Shown: in pieces, positions 1 through 7,403 of the stretch | Layout of the letters: each line of letters opens with the position of its first letter | How positions within the stretch are numbered: position 1 is the stretch's first letter | DNA from: Candidatus Blautia excrementipullorum | GTDB lineage: Bacteria > Bacillota > Clostridia > Lachnospirales > Lachnospiraceae | Assembly: GCA_019118645.1 (NCBI GenBank) | Contig: DWYN01000087.1 | Location: 17,911 to 81,910, forward strand | DNA: 64,000 nucleotides | Reading direction: 5' to 3' | The notes under the pieces: model-generated | What the model saw: the letters and a program-made list of their open reading frames with translations, nothing else | The model's database searches: none | What the model was told of the DNA's origin: nothing | Program-made: the position numbers and the translations under genes

Positions 1-546
1 GCTTACGGACAGTTTTCTATTGCACCGGGAAATATGGACGGAGGGCTGACAACCATAGAGGAGAAAAGTATGGGAGCTATGGTGAAAAGCGGAAGACGGC
101 CCATTCAGAATGTGCTGAAAATTGCGCAGACGCCGGTGCGCAAAGGACTTCATCTCCTTGATGTAATTCCGGACGAAAAACTTGAGCCCGCTCATTTTAT
201 TGCGGCGGATCCCTCGGATATGCTTGATCTCATAGCGGCGGGATGTCATCTTGTTTTTCTGGTGACAGGCAGAGGTCATGTGGTGGGAACTCCTGTAAGT
301 CCGGTCATTAAAGTTACCGGAAATCCGAGAACATATGAGAAGATGTCAGATGATATTGATTTTTGTGCTGCAGGGCTTCTTGACGGCACTGAAAAAATGT
401 CCGATATGACACAGCGTATGGTAAGGCTGCTTACAGAGGTATGCAGAGGAAAGCTGAGCAGCGCGGAAAAAATGGGCCATAGAGAAGGGATTCTGTATTT
501 CAATTTTCAGGATCCGGTCCGTGTTCCGAAATGCTGGAAGTTTTAA
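1..546 (+). CDS. UxaA-family altronate/galactarate dehydratase, C-terminal part (5' end outside window)
   Basis: The frame is open from base 1 to the TAA at 544-546, so the start lies before the window; 181 residues are visible. The sequence matches the C-terminal half of the UxaA/GarD family of Fe-dependent sugar-acid dehydratases, which make 2-keto-3-deoxy sugar acids. Family features seen are TTIEEKS near the start, the HLVFLVTGRGHVVG stretch and the MSDDIDFCAAG stretch. A DapA-family aldolase follows 14 bases later, as expected for a dehydratase/aldolase pair that breaks a sugar acid down to pyruvate. The exact substrate (altronate, galactarate or other) cannot be told from this part. Confidence 0.8.
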   Translation, partial: AYGQFSIAPGNMDGGLTTIEEKSMGAMVKSGRRPIQNVLKIAQTPVRKGLHLLDVIPDEKLEPAHFIAADPSDMLDLIAAGCHLVFLVTGRGHVVGTPVSPVIKVTGNPRTYEKMSDDIDFCAAGLLDGTEKMSDMTQRMVRLLTEVCRGKLSSAEKMGHREGILYFNFQDPVRVPKCWKF

Positions 547-560
547 AGTGGAGAAAGAAA

Positions 561-1460
561 ATGAAAAAAGAAAAGCTGAAGGGAATTATCCCTCCCTTAG
601 TAACACCTCTTGACAGGGAGGGAAAGATAGATGAACAATCTTTGGGAAAACTTATCCGTTTCTGTATTAACGGCGGCGTGTCGGGAATTTTTATACTTGG
701 TTCCTGCGGAGAGGGCTCTTCCCTGACTGCTGTGCAGAAAAGAGCGGCAGTCAGCGCCGCGCTGAAAGCGGCCGGGGGAGAGGTTCCGGTTTTAGTGGGA
801 GTCCTGGAAACTTCCACAGAAAAGATACTTGAGGAAATAAAAACATATGAGAAAGAAGGAGCAGAATATTTTGTTTCGGCAGTGCCTTACTATCTTTCTC
901 CGCAGAACCAGGAGGATATTCTGAGGCATTACCGCTTTCTGGCTGAACATACGGAAGGAAAACTGATTGCCTATAATATTCCGCCCTATGTGCATTGTGA
1001 CATACTGCCGGAGACAATGAAAAAAATTCTAGAAATACCGGAAGTAATTGCTGTCAAGGACAGCACAGGGGACTGGAGCCTGTGCCAGAAAGCCCTGTTT
1101 TTGAATCATGGAGGAATTCTCAGCGGGAATGAGGAGCTGTGCGGGGCGGCCATGGCGTTTGGGGCAGAGGGCAGCGTTCCCTGCCTTGCCAATGCTTATC
1201 CGGAGTTTTATTCAAAAATGTACAGATACGCACAGGAAAAAAATATAGAAAAGGTAATAGAATGCCAGAAAGCAATTATTAAAATGAAAAGAGTGCTTGA
1301 TTTTTCCAGAAATTGGATTTCCTCGGTAAAGTATCTCTGTGCAAGAAAAGGACTGATTCAGCCGTATACTTCATATGGAATTTCCCCGTTAAATAAGGCT
1401 GAAATAGAGAAAACAGAACAATATCTGAAGGAAAACGAAAAATTATTTATAGGAAAATAG
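561..1460 (+). CDS. DapA/NanA-family aldolase, probable 2-keto-3-deoxy sugar-acid aldolase
   Basis: This is a 299-residue member of the dihydrodipicolinate synthase/N-acetylneuraminate lyase family, Schiff-base aldolases with a TIM barrel. The family GxxGE motif is GSCGE at 47-51, the active-site tyrosine is Y138 in AYNIPPY and the Schiff-base lysine is K166 in AVKDST. I place the start at the ATG at 561, preceded by GGAGAAAG; an in-frame start at 531 would overlap the upstream gene and lacks a good ribosome site. The position right behind a UxaA-type dehydratase suggests cleavage of a 2-keto-3-deoxy sugar acid rather than lysine biosynthesis. The specific substrate is inferred from context only. 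Confidence 0.82.
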   Translation: MKKEKLKGIIPPLVTPLDREGKIDEQSLGKLIRFCINGGVSGIFILGSCGEGSSLTAVQKRAAVSAALKAAGGEVPVLVGVLETSTEKILEEIKTYEKEGAEYFVSAVPYYLSPQNQEDILRHYRFLAEHTEGKLIAYNIPPYVHCDILPETMKKILEIPEVIAVKDSTGDWSLCQKALFLNHGGILSGNEELCGAAMAFGAEGSVPCLANAYPEFYSKMYRYAQEKNIEKVIECQKAIIKMKRVLDFSRNWISSVKYLCARKGLIQPYTSYGISPLNKAEIEKTEQYLKENEKLFIGK

Positions 1461-1478
1461 GCGAAGAGAGCTGAGGAC

Positions 1479-1511
1479 AAAGATTGCTGTGATTCCTGCG
1501 CGGCAATCTTT
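1479..1511 (+). terminator. Inverted repeat after the aldolase gene, weak terminator candidate
   Basis: AAAGATTGC (1479-1487) pairs perfectly with GCAATCTTT (1503-1511) across a 15-base loop, 19 bases after the aldolase stop codon. No T tract follows, so it may stabilise the 3' end rather than terminate. Confidence 0.4.
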
Positions 1512-1567
1512 ACGCGTATAATAAAGATTGAAATAGTATAGCAAAATGTGCAAATAATTCCAATTGC

Positions 1568-1577
1568 AAAACGTTTT
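1568..1577. promoter_or_regulatory. LacI-type operator copy 1
   Basis: AAAACGTTTT lies inside the longer near-palindrome TTGCAAAACGTTTTACAA (1564-1581). A central CG flanked by A and T runs is the usual LacI/CcpA-family operator form. It is the leftmost of four such sites upstream of the sugar cluster, about 118 bases before the -35 box. Confidence 0.6.
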
Positions 1578-1639
1578 ACAACAATTATTTTGCAGTAAAA
1601 TAGTATGAAAATATAAAAAGTGCACAAAATTAAGAATGA

Positions 1640-1649
1640 AAAACGTTTG
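1640..1649. promoter_or_regulatory. LacI-type operator copy 2
   Basis: AAAACGTTTG, centred 72 bases from copy 1 and 51 bases from copy 3. It is flanked by two direct TGCACAAA repeats (1621-1628 and 1654-1661) that start 33 bases apart, about three helical turns. Confidence 0.55.
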
Positions 1650-1685
1650 AAAATGCACAAAAAATATTTTTTTGTGAATTTTACA

Positions 1686-1714
1686 TTGACAAAACGTTTT
1701 TCTAGAAGTATGAT
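1686..1714 (+). promoter_or_regulatory. Consensus promoter with LacI-type operator in its spacer (copy 3)
   Basis: TTGACA at 1686-1691 and TATGAT at 1709-1714 are separated by exactly 17 bases. AAAACGTTTT at 1691-1700 sits between the boxes and overlaps the last -35 base, so a bound repressor would block RNA polymerase directly. The predicted start near 1721 gives a leader of about 135 bases before the bicupin gene. The rest of 1461-1854 is AT-rich and holds no convincing gene. Confidence 0.8.
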
Positions 1715-1817
1715 ATAAACACATTAAACAAGAGACAGGACGAAAGAAAAATTCACATAGTAAAATTGCACAAATTTGGATGGCAGAAATTGTGAATTTA
1801 TTTTTTTCAAAAACAGA

Positions 1818-1827
1818 AAAACGTTTT
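1818..1827. promoter_or_regulatory. LacI-type operator copy 4, in the leader
   Basis: AAAACGTTTT about 100 bases downstream of the predicted transcription start and 16 bases before the Shine-Dalgarno GGGAGG (1843-1848). Its place suggests a roadblock or a looping partner for the promoter operator. Confidence 0.6.
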
Positions 1828-1854
1828 ACCAAAAAAGAGCAAGGGAGGTAAATT

Positions 1855-3069
1855 ATGGAAGATCAGAAGAGAATGGCGGAGCAGGCCCTGGAACAGGGCG
1901 GCGGTATCTTGAGACTTACACCTACATGGGTTCCGAGATCCTTCTGCAGACCAGGTAAACGTATTAAACTGCATCCGGATGACTATTTTGTTTTAGGTCA
2001 GCGCGGCGGGATTGATGAGAGATGGTTCTCGTCCACAACATGGGCGGAAAACGGACCGGGAACGCCGGAGGATGAAGGCCTGAGTTATGTGGCTCTGGAC
2101 GAAGAAGGAAAAGAGAAAATTCTTCTTCGAGATGTAGTGGACCTTATGGGATCTGAGGTAATCGGTGATTCTCTTTGGAACAAGTACCATCGCTGGCCGA
2201 TGTTTTCAAAATTCTTTGATAATGCCGGTCCCCTCCCGCATCATATCCACCACAGACAGGAGCATGCAGCCAGGATCGGAGCTTCCGGGAAACCGGAAAT
2301 GTATTTCTTCCCGGCACAGATGAACAACCATGGAGGAGAATTTCCATTTACATTTTTCGGATTTAATCCTGAGACTACCAAGGAAGAGGTTCTGGAAGCC
2401 CTGAAGAACTTTACAAAGGGCGACAACAAAATTTTATCTCTTTCCATGGCATACAAGCTGGATCTGGATACAGGATGGGATGTGCCTCCGGGAGTAATGC
2501 ATGCACCGGGAAGTCTCTGTACATATGAACCGCAGTTTGCTTCCGATGTCTATGCAATGTATCAGTCAGTTCTGATGAACGGACAGATTGTAGGAGAAGA
2601 CCTTCTCTGGAAAAACACTCCTGAGGAAGAAATCGGAAATTACGAATATCTTCTCGATGTGATCGACTGGGAACGCAATGTGGATCCTGAGTTCCATAAG
2701 AACCGCTTTATGAAGCCGATTCCTGTAAGACCGGAAGAGGAAATGAAAGCGGATGGATATATGGAAGAGTGGATCTGCTATAAATGCGAAACAGTCTGTG
2801 CAAAGAGGCTTACAATTCTTCCGGGACATACGGTGACTATCAAAGACAGCGCTCCTTACGGTCTGATCTGTCTGGAAGGCCACGGTACCTTCGGCAAATG
2901 GGAAATCGAATCCCCGGCGCTGATCCGTTACGGAGAGCTGACACACGATGAGTATTTTGTCACTGAGAAAGCGGCAAAGGAGGGTGTGGTTATCACAAAC
3001 CCGTCTCTTACAGACCCGATTGTAATTCTGAAACATTTCTCAGAAAACCCGGATCTTGTAATAAAATAA
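1855..3069 (+). CDS. Bicupin protein, putative sugar isomerase resembling type I phosphomannose isomerase
   Basis: The protein has 404 residues and no signal or membrane segment. It resembles two-domain cupin sugar isomerases: RIKLHPDDYF at 36-45, then a likely metal site in HHIHHRQEH (129-137: H130, H132 and E136 are candidates), GKPEMYFFPAQMN (145-157), and GVMHAPGS with H216. A second cupin-like half carries PGHTVTIKD and GHGTFGKW. Start is the ATG at 1855 with GGGAGG 6 bases upstream. It is the first gene behind the operator-controlled promoter and is followed 24 bases later by a sugar ABC importer. A paralogue lies at 8497-9798. Role as the entry aldose/ketose isomerase is inferred; reaction and substrate are not known. 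Confidence 0.65.
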   Translation: MEDQKRMAEQALEQGGGILRLTPTWVPRSFCRPGKRIKLHPDDYFVLGQRGGIDERWFSSTTWAENGPGTPEDEGLSYVALDEEGKEKILLRDVVDLMGSEVIGDSLWNKYHRWPMFSKFFDNAGPLPHHIHHRQEHAARIGASGKPEMYFFPAQMNNHGGEFPFTFFGFNPETTKEEVLEALKNFTKGDNKILSLSMAYKLDLDTGWDVPPGVMHAPGSLCTYEPQFASDVYAMYQSVLMNGQIVGEDLLWKNTPEEEIGNYEYLLDVIDWERNVDPEFHKNRFMKPIPVRPEEEMKADGYMEEWICYKCETVCAKRLTILPGHTVTIKDSAPYGLICLEGHGTFGKWEIESPALIRYGELTHDEYFVTEKAAKEGVVITNPSLTDPIVILKHFSENPDLVIK

Positions 3070-3093
3070 ATTTTTAAAAGGAGGAGAGGAATC

Positions 3094-4602
3094 TTGGCAG
3101 GCAAATATATACTGGAAGCCAAAGGGATTGACAAATCTTTCTCCGGAGTAACTGTTCTTAAAGGAGCGGAGCTGTGTATTGAACCTGGAGAGCTTCATGC
3201 GCTTATGGGTGAAAACGGTGCAGGAAAATCCACTCTGATGAAGATTATCATGGGGATTTATACCAAGGACGCTGGAAAGGTTATTCTGGAAGGACAGGAA
3301 GTGAACTTCAAATCTGCCAGAGAGGCGTTGGACGCGGGAATTTCCATGATCCATCAGGAACTGAGCCCTATTCCGGAAATGACAGTTGCTGAGAATGTAT
3401 TTCTTGGCAGGGAGCAGAAAAAAATAAAAGGTCTTCCTTTTGTTGATAAGAAGGAACTGAACCGGAAAACACAGGAGCTCCTGGAAGAATATGACTTAAG
3501 TGAATACATTAAACCGAACATGAAAATGAAGGATCTGAACATTGCTCAGATTCAGATGATGGAGATTATTAAGGCGGTATCCTATAACTCAAAAGTCATT
3601 ATCATGGATGAGCCTACTTCATCTCTTTCAGAAAAAGAGACAGAAACCCTATTCCGCATCATTGCCAATCTGAAAGAGAAAAAGGTTGGTATCATTTACA
3701 TCTCCCACCGTATGGAGGAAGTGTTTGAGCTGGCAGACAGAGTTTCCGTGCTTCGTGACGGACAGTTTATCGGCTGTGTGAAGGTTGCCGATGCGTCCAG
3801 AGAACAGCTGATCAACATGATGGTCGGACGTGAACTGGAAGGCGGTTATCCGAGTAATACGGCCGAGAAGGGCGAAGTTGTTCTGGAACTTAAGAATTTC
3901 ACCAGAAAGGGCGTCTTTAAGAATGTAAATCTTCAGGTTCACGCCGGAGAAATCCTTGGTATGGCCGGACTGGTAGGAGCCGGACGAAGCGAGGTAATGA
4001 GAGCACTGGTGGGCTACGATAAACTTGATTCCGGAGAAATTATTCTGGAAGGCAAGAAGATCGAGATCAAGCATCCCAAGGATGCCATCAAGCATCATAT
4101 TATCATGGCTTCTGAGGACAGAAAACAGCTTGGCCTGGTACTCTGCAGAAACATCAAAGAAAATGTTTCGCTTCAGAATTTTGACAAGATGTCAACCGGA
4201 AGCTTTATTAACAAAGTAAAAGAGATTCAGCTTGCGAAGCAGTACACAGAAGAGATGTCCACAAAGATGAATGGCATCGGGGATCTGGTATCCAGTCTTT
4301 CCGGTGGTAACCAGCAGAAGGTGGTACTTGCAAAATGTCTGATGTCTGACCCGAAGGTGCTGATCATGGATGAGCCTACCAGAGGTATCGACGTAGGAGC
4401 AAAAGCAACGATCTATAATATCATGATTAACCTTGCGAAACAGGGTATTGCGATCATTATGATTTCTTCGGAAATGCCGGAACTGATCGGCATGAGCGAC
4501 CGGGTGATCGTTATGGCCGAAGGTGAAGTAAAAGGCGAGCTGGTGGGTGAGGAAGCGAAATCCCAGCAGACAATCATGAATCTAGCGTTTGGAGGAGAAT
4601 GA
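3094..4602 (+). CDS. Sugar ABC transporter ATPase, RbsA/MglA type with two ATPase domains
   Basis: A 502-residue fused double ATPase of the CUT2 class, which powers uptake of pentoses and other monosaccharides. The first domain has Walker A GENGAGKST (near residue 40) and Walker B VIIMDEPTS. The second has a degenerate Walker A (GLVGAGRSE), a full signature LSGGNQQK and VLIMDEPTRGID, the asymmetry normal for RbsA and MglA. I choose the TTG at 3094, with GGAGGAGAGG just upstream; no ATG lies nearby. The permease follows after one base, so the two are translationally coupled. Substrate is not shown by the ATPase. Confidence 0.93.
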   Translation: MAGKYILEAKGIDKSFSGVTVLKGAELCIEPGELHALMGENGAGKSTLMKIIMGIYTKDAGKVILEGQEVNFKSAREALDAGISMIHQELSPIPEMTVAENVFLGREQKKIKGLPFVDKKELNRKTQELLEEYDLSEYIKPNMKMKDLNIAQIQMMEIIKAVSYNSKVIIMDEPTSSLSEKETETLFRIIANLKEKKVGIIYISHRMEEVFELADRVSVLRDGQFIGCVKVADASREQLINMMVGRELEGGYPSNTAEKGEVVLELKNFTRKGVFKNVNLQVHAGEILGMAGLVGAGRSEVMRALVGYDKLDSGEIILEGKKIEIKHPKDAIKHHIIMASEDRKQLGLVLCRNIKENVSLQNFDKMSTGSFINKVKEIQLAKQYTEEMSTKMNGIGDLVSSLSGGNQQKVVLAKCLMSDPKVLIMDEPTRGIDVGAKATIYNIMINLAKQGIAIIMISSEMPELIGMSDRVIVMAEGEVKGELVGEEAKSQQTIMNLAFGGE

Positions 4603-4603
4603 A

Positions 4604-5551
4604 ATGACACAGAAAAAAGACATGGGTAAAATTCTGAGGCAGTTTGGCCTTGTATTTGTAGCCCTTATTATCATTATCTTTATGAGCATTACGTCAGACG
4701 TATTTCTGACCAGTCAGAATATCATCAATATTCTGAGACAGATTGCAATTAATGGTATTCTGGCAGTTGGTATGACCTTCGTTATCCTGACCGGCGGCAT
4801 TGATCTTTCCGTAGGCTCCGTAGTTGGTATCACAGGTGTTATTGTCGGTTCCTTTCTGCAGAACGGTACAAATTGGGTTCTGGCAAGCCTTATAGCACTG
4901 GTAATTTCCATTATCTGCGGTATCATCAACGGATGGCTGATCGCCTACATCGGATTCCAGCCGTTTATCGCTACACTTTCTACCATGACAATCGGAAGAG
5001 GTTTCGCGCAGGTTTGGTCCGATGGAAAACCGTACATGATTTCAGACGAATCATTTAAGCAGATTGGACAGGGTTCCTTCCTCGGTATTCCGATTCCGAT
5101 TTTTCTGCTGGTAATCTTTTGCGTGATCGGTCTTGTTATCCTGATGATGACTACCTTCGGACGTTATGTATTCGCAATCGGCGGCAACATGAGCGCAGCA
5201 AAACTTTCCGGTGTCCGCACACAGAGAATTCAGACCATGGTATATGTATTCTCCTCCATCTGTGCATGGATGGCAGGTCTGATTTTGGCAGCTCGTATCA
5301 GTTCCGGACAGCCCAATGCAGGTGAGTCTTACGAAATGGATGCTATCGCAGCTACGGCAATCGGCGGAACAAGTATGAACGGCGGTATCGGTTCCCTGAC
5401 AGGAACAATCATCGGTTTCATTATTCTGGGTCTTCTGCAGAACTCCATGAACCTGATGAACATCAACTCTTTCTGGCAGCAGATTGTAAAAGGTATTCTG
5501 ATCATTGTGGCAGTATTCCTGGATATGAGAACAAAGGGCAAGAAGAATTAA
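4604..5551 (+). CDS. Sugar ABC transporter permease, RbsC type
   Basis: A 315-residue integral membrane protein with about eight to ten hydrophobic segments, matching the RbsC/XylH/AraH permeases of CUT2 importers. The family stretch GMTFVILTGGIDLSVGSV is present near residue 57, as is the GEAYELDAIAAT-like stretch near 245 (here GESYEMDAIAAT). Start is the ATG at 4604 with GGAGGAG inside the end of the ATPase gene; an ATG-like frame from 4589 would ignore that site. It forms a homodimeric channel with the upstream double ATPase. Confidence 0.93.
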   Translation: MTQKKDMGKILRQFGLVFVALIIIIFMSITSDVFLTSQNIINILRQIAINGILAVGMTFVILTGGIDLSVGSVVGITGVIVGSFLQNGTNWVLASLIALVISIICGIINGWLIAYIGFQPFIATLSTMTIGRGFAQVWSDGKPYMISDESFKQIGQGSFLGIPIPIFLLVIFCVIGLVILMMTTFGRYVFAIGGNMSAAKLSGVRTQRIQTMVYVFSSICAWMAGLILAARISSGQPNAGESYEMDAIAATAIGGTSMNGGIGSLTGTIIGFIILGLLQNSMNLMNINSFWQQIVKGILIIVAVFLDMRTKGKKN

Positions 5552-5591
5552 GTCTATAGTTTTTACAAATAGAAAATTTTATAAAGTGAAA

Positions 5592-5614
5592 TTTAATATC
5601 ACTGCGATATTAAA
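5592..5614 (+). other. Intercistronic hairpin before the binding-protein gene
   Basis: TTTAATATC (5592-5600) pairs perfectly with GATATTAAA (5606-5614) around a 5-base loop. It lies in the AU-rich gap between permease and binding protein. Such hairpins often mark processing or stabilising sites that raise binding-protein levels; this role is inferred. Confidence 0.45.
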
Positions 5615-5647
5615 AAATAAAACTCATTTAAGTAAGGAGGAACAAAA

Positions 5648-6820
5648 ATGAAAAAACAGGTTATCGGTACTTTACTGGCAGTATCAATGGTAGCATCAAT
5701 GGGAGCTGTAAACACAGTAAGCGTAGCAGCAGAGGACAACTCCGACATCACTATCGGATTTTCTTCCAAGGATAATTCCGATATGTTTGTTGCAGCTATT
5801 GCAGACGCTGCTGAGGCAAGAGCAGAGGAGCTGGGCGTAGAGCTTCTGGTATATGATGCAGGCGGCGATGTAAACAAACAGATCAGCGACTGCGAGACTC
5901 TTCTGGCCTCTGGCGTAGATGCACTGATCGTTATTCCGCAGAGTGTAGAAGGAAGTGCTCCTGTTGTAGGAATGGCAAATGATGCAGGTGTTCCGATCGT
6001 TGTTGACAATGGAGATATCGCTGATACAAACTATACAGCATTCGTAGGATGCACTGACCAGGAATCCGGAGAGCTTCTCGGAACATGGTTTATTGAGAAA
6101 TCCGGCCTTAAGGAAGGCGACAAAGTTGCCATCATTGAGGGACCGATGGGACAGTCCGGACAGGTTGGACGTATGGCAGGATTTGAGGAAGTCGGACTTC
6201 TTGACTACTTTGATGTAGTTGCAACCCAGACTGCAAACTGGAAGAGAGACGAAGCTATGGCTCTTGCAGAAGACTGGATCACCACTTACGGCGACGAGCT
6301 GAAAGCAATCATCTGCGAGAACGATGATATGGGTATGGGCGCTCTGGCAGCAGCACAGGCAGCAGGACGCGACGACATCATCATCGGCGGCGTTGACGGA
6401 CTTGAAGATGCAGTTCAAGCAGTTGCAGACGGTACATATGGCGTAAGTATTCTTCAGGACTCTGAGGGACAGGGCTCTGTTGGTGTTGACGTAGCTATGC
6501 AGATCATCAACGGCGAAGACTATGAAAAAGACACAAGAATCCCATTCCACACCATCGATGCAGACAATGTAGAAGCTTATCTTGAAGGCGGCTTAGAGGC
6601 AATTTCTGATGACGCGGCAGCAGAAGACGCAGCAGCTACAGAAGAAGCAGCAACAGACGATGCGGCAGCAGCAGATGATGCAGCAGCTACAGAAGAGACA
6701 GCAGACGACGCGGCAGCAGCAGATGACGCAGCAGCAGAAGATGACGCAGCAGCAGAAGAGACAGCAGACGACGCGGCAGCAGAAGACGATGCAGCAGCTG
6801 AGGAAGAAGCAGCAGAATAA
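5648..6820 (+). CDS. Sugar-binding protein of the RbsB family with acidic low-complexity C-terminal tail
   Basis: 390 residues: a signal peptide (about 1-28, ending VSVAA), a periplasmic-binding-protein-I domain (about 32-320) of the RbsB class, and a 70-residue tail. Seen in the domain are DALIVIPQS, GVPIVVDNGDI and IGGVDGLEDA. It delivers the sugar to the upstream permease and ATPase. Two oddities: the signal peptide has no lipobox cysteine, although Gram-positive binding proteins are normally lipoproteins, and the tail (320-390) uses only Ala, Asp, Glu and Thr. How it stays at the cell surface is unclear. Start is ATG 5648 with AAGGAGG. Confidence 0.9.
   Translation: MKKQVIGTLLAVSMVASMGAVNTVSVAAEDNSDITIGFSSKDNSDMFVAAIADAAEARAEELGVELLVYDAGGDVNKQISDCETLLASGVDALIVIPQSVEGSAPVVGMANDAGVPIVVDNGDIADTNYTAFVGCTDQESGELLGTWFIEKSGLKEGDKVAIIEGPMGQSGQVGRMAGFEEVGLLDYFDVVATQTANWKRDEAMALAEDWITTYGDELKAIICENDDMGMGALAAAQAAGRDDIIIGGVDGLEDAVQAVADGTYGVSILQDSEGQGSVGVDVAMQIINGEDYEKDTRIPFHTIDADNVEAYLEGGLEAISDDAAAEDAAATEEAATDDAAAADDAAATEETADDAAAADDAAAEDDAAAEETADDAAAEDDAAAEEEAAE
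6608..6817 (+). repeat. Low-complexity coding repeat (70 codons of Ala/Asp/Glu/Thr)
   Basis: The last 70 codons of the binding protein encode 35 Ala, 17 Asp, 13 Glu and 5 Thr and nothing else. At DNA level it is an irregular array of GCAGCAG, GAAGA and GATGAC units, prone to slippage. It adds a net charge near -30. Confidence 0.9.
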
Positions 6821-6856
6821 TCAATATAGAAAACAGTTTAAGACCTGATTGACAAG

Positions 6857-6913
6857 AGCAAGGCACCGCGGGCAAAGATATACATGATAAGGACTTTGCT
6901 GCGGTGCCTTGCT
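6857..6913 (+). terminator. Strong hairpin, probable terminator or attenuator inside the sugar cluster
   Basis: AGCAAGGCACCGC (6857-6869) pairs perfectly with GCGGTGCCTTGCT (6901-6913), with a further CAAAG/CTTTG pairing inside. CCTTTT follows. It lies between the binding protein and fucU and would make the import genes more abundant than the enzymes behind it. Confidence 0.65.
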
Positions 6914-6968
6914 GACCTTTTACCGGCACCTGTGCCGAAATAACAGCAGAACAGAAAGGATTGAAACC

Positions 6969-7397
6969 ATGCTTAGAAATATACCGAAAATTCTTCCTCC
7001 TGAACTGGTAAAAACCATGATGGAGATGGGCCATTCCGACGTACTTATTATTGCGGATGCCAATTTCCCGGGAACAGCACATGCAAAAAAAATCATCCGT
7101 ATGGACGGAATTATGATTCCGGAGCTTCTGGAGGCAATACTGCAGCTGTTTCCTCTGGATAATTTTATTGACAATCCGGTTCGGCTGATGAGAAACCTTC
7201 CGACAGAACCGGTTCCGGAAATCTGGGATACTTACAGAGAACTTCTGAACAAATATGACAAAGATGACGCATTCCATGAGTTTGACTTTATTGACCGCCT
7301 TCCCTTCTATGAAGTGGCGGAGAAAGCTTATGTAATCGTGCAGACTGGCGACGAATCCCGCTATGGAAATATCATTCTGCAGAAAGGAATATGCTGA
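6969..7397 (+). CDS. FucU/RbsD-family sugar mutarotase
   Basis: 142 residues of the RbsD/FucU family, which interconvert sugar anomers, typically L-fucose (FucU) or D-ribose (RbsD). The conserved N-terminal stretch LPPELVKTMMEMGH and the DANFPGTAHAK stretch, with the family's catalytic-region histidine, are present, as is the C-terminal ESRYGNIILQKG. I choose ATG 6969, with AGAAAGGA 6 bases ahead, rather than an in-frame start at 6909 that lies in the preceding hairpin. In this cluster it would prepare the imported sugar for the isomerase. The FucU subtype fits better than RbsD, but the substrate is inferred. Confidence 0.85.
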   Translation: MLRNIPKILPPELVKTMMEMGHSDVLIIADANFPGTAHAKKIIRMDGIMIPELLEAILQLFPLDNFIDNPVRLMRNLPTEPVPEIWDTYRELLNKYDKDDAFHEFDFIDRLPFYEVAEKAYVIVQTGDESRYGNIILQKGIC

Positions 7398-7403
7398 GAC
7401 TTT

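Noticed and set aside
6608..6817. Repeat array that might be a CRISPR or tandem DNA repeat
   Set aside because: Units are irregular, in frame, and encode only Ala, Asp, Glu and Thr; there are no spacers.
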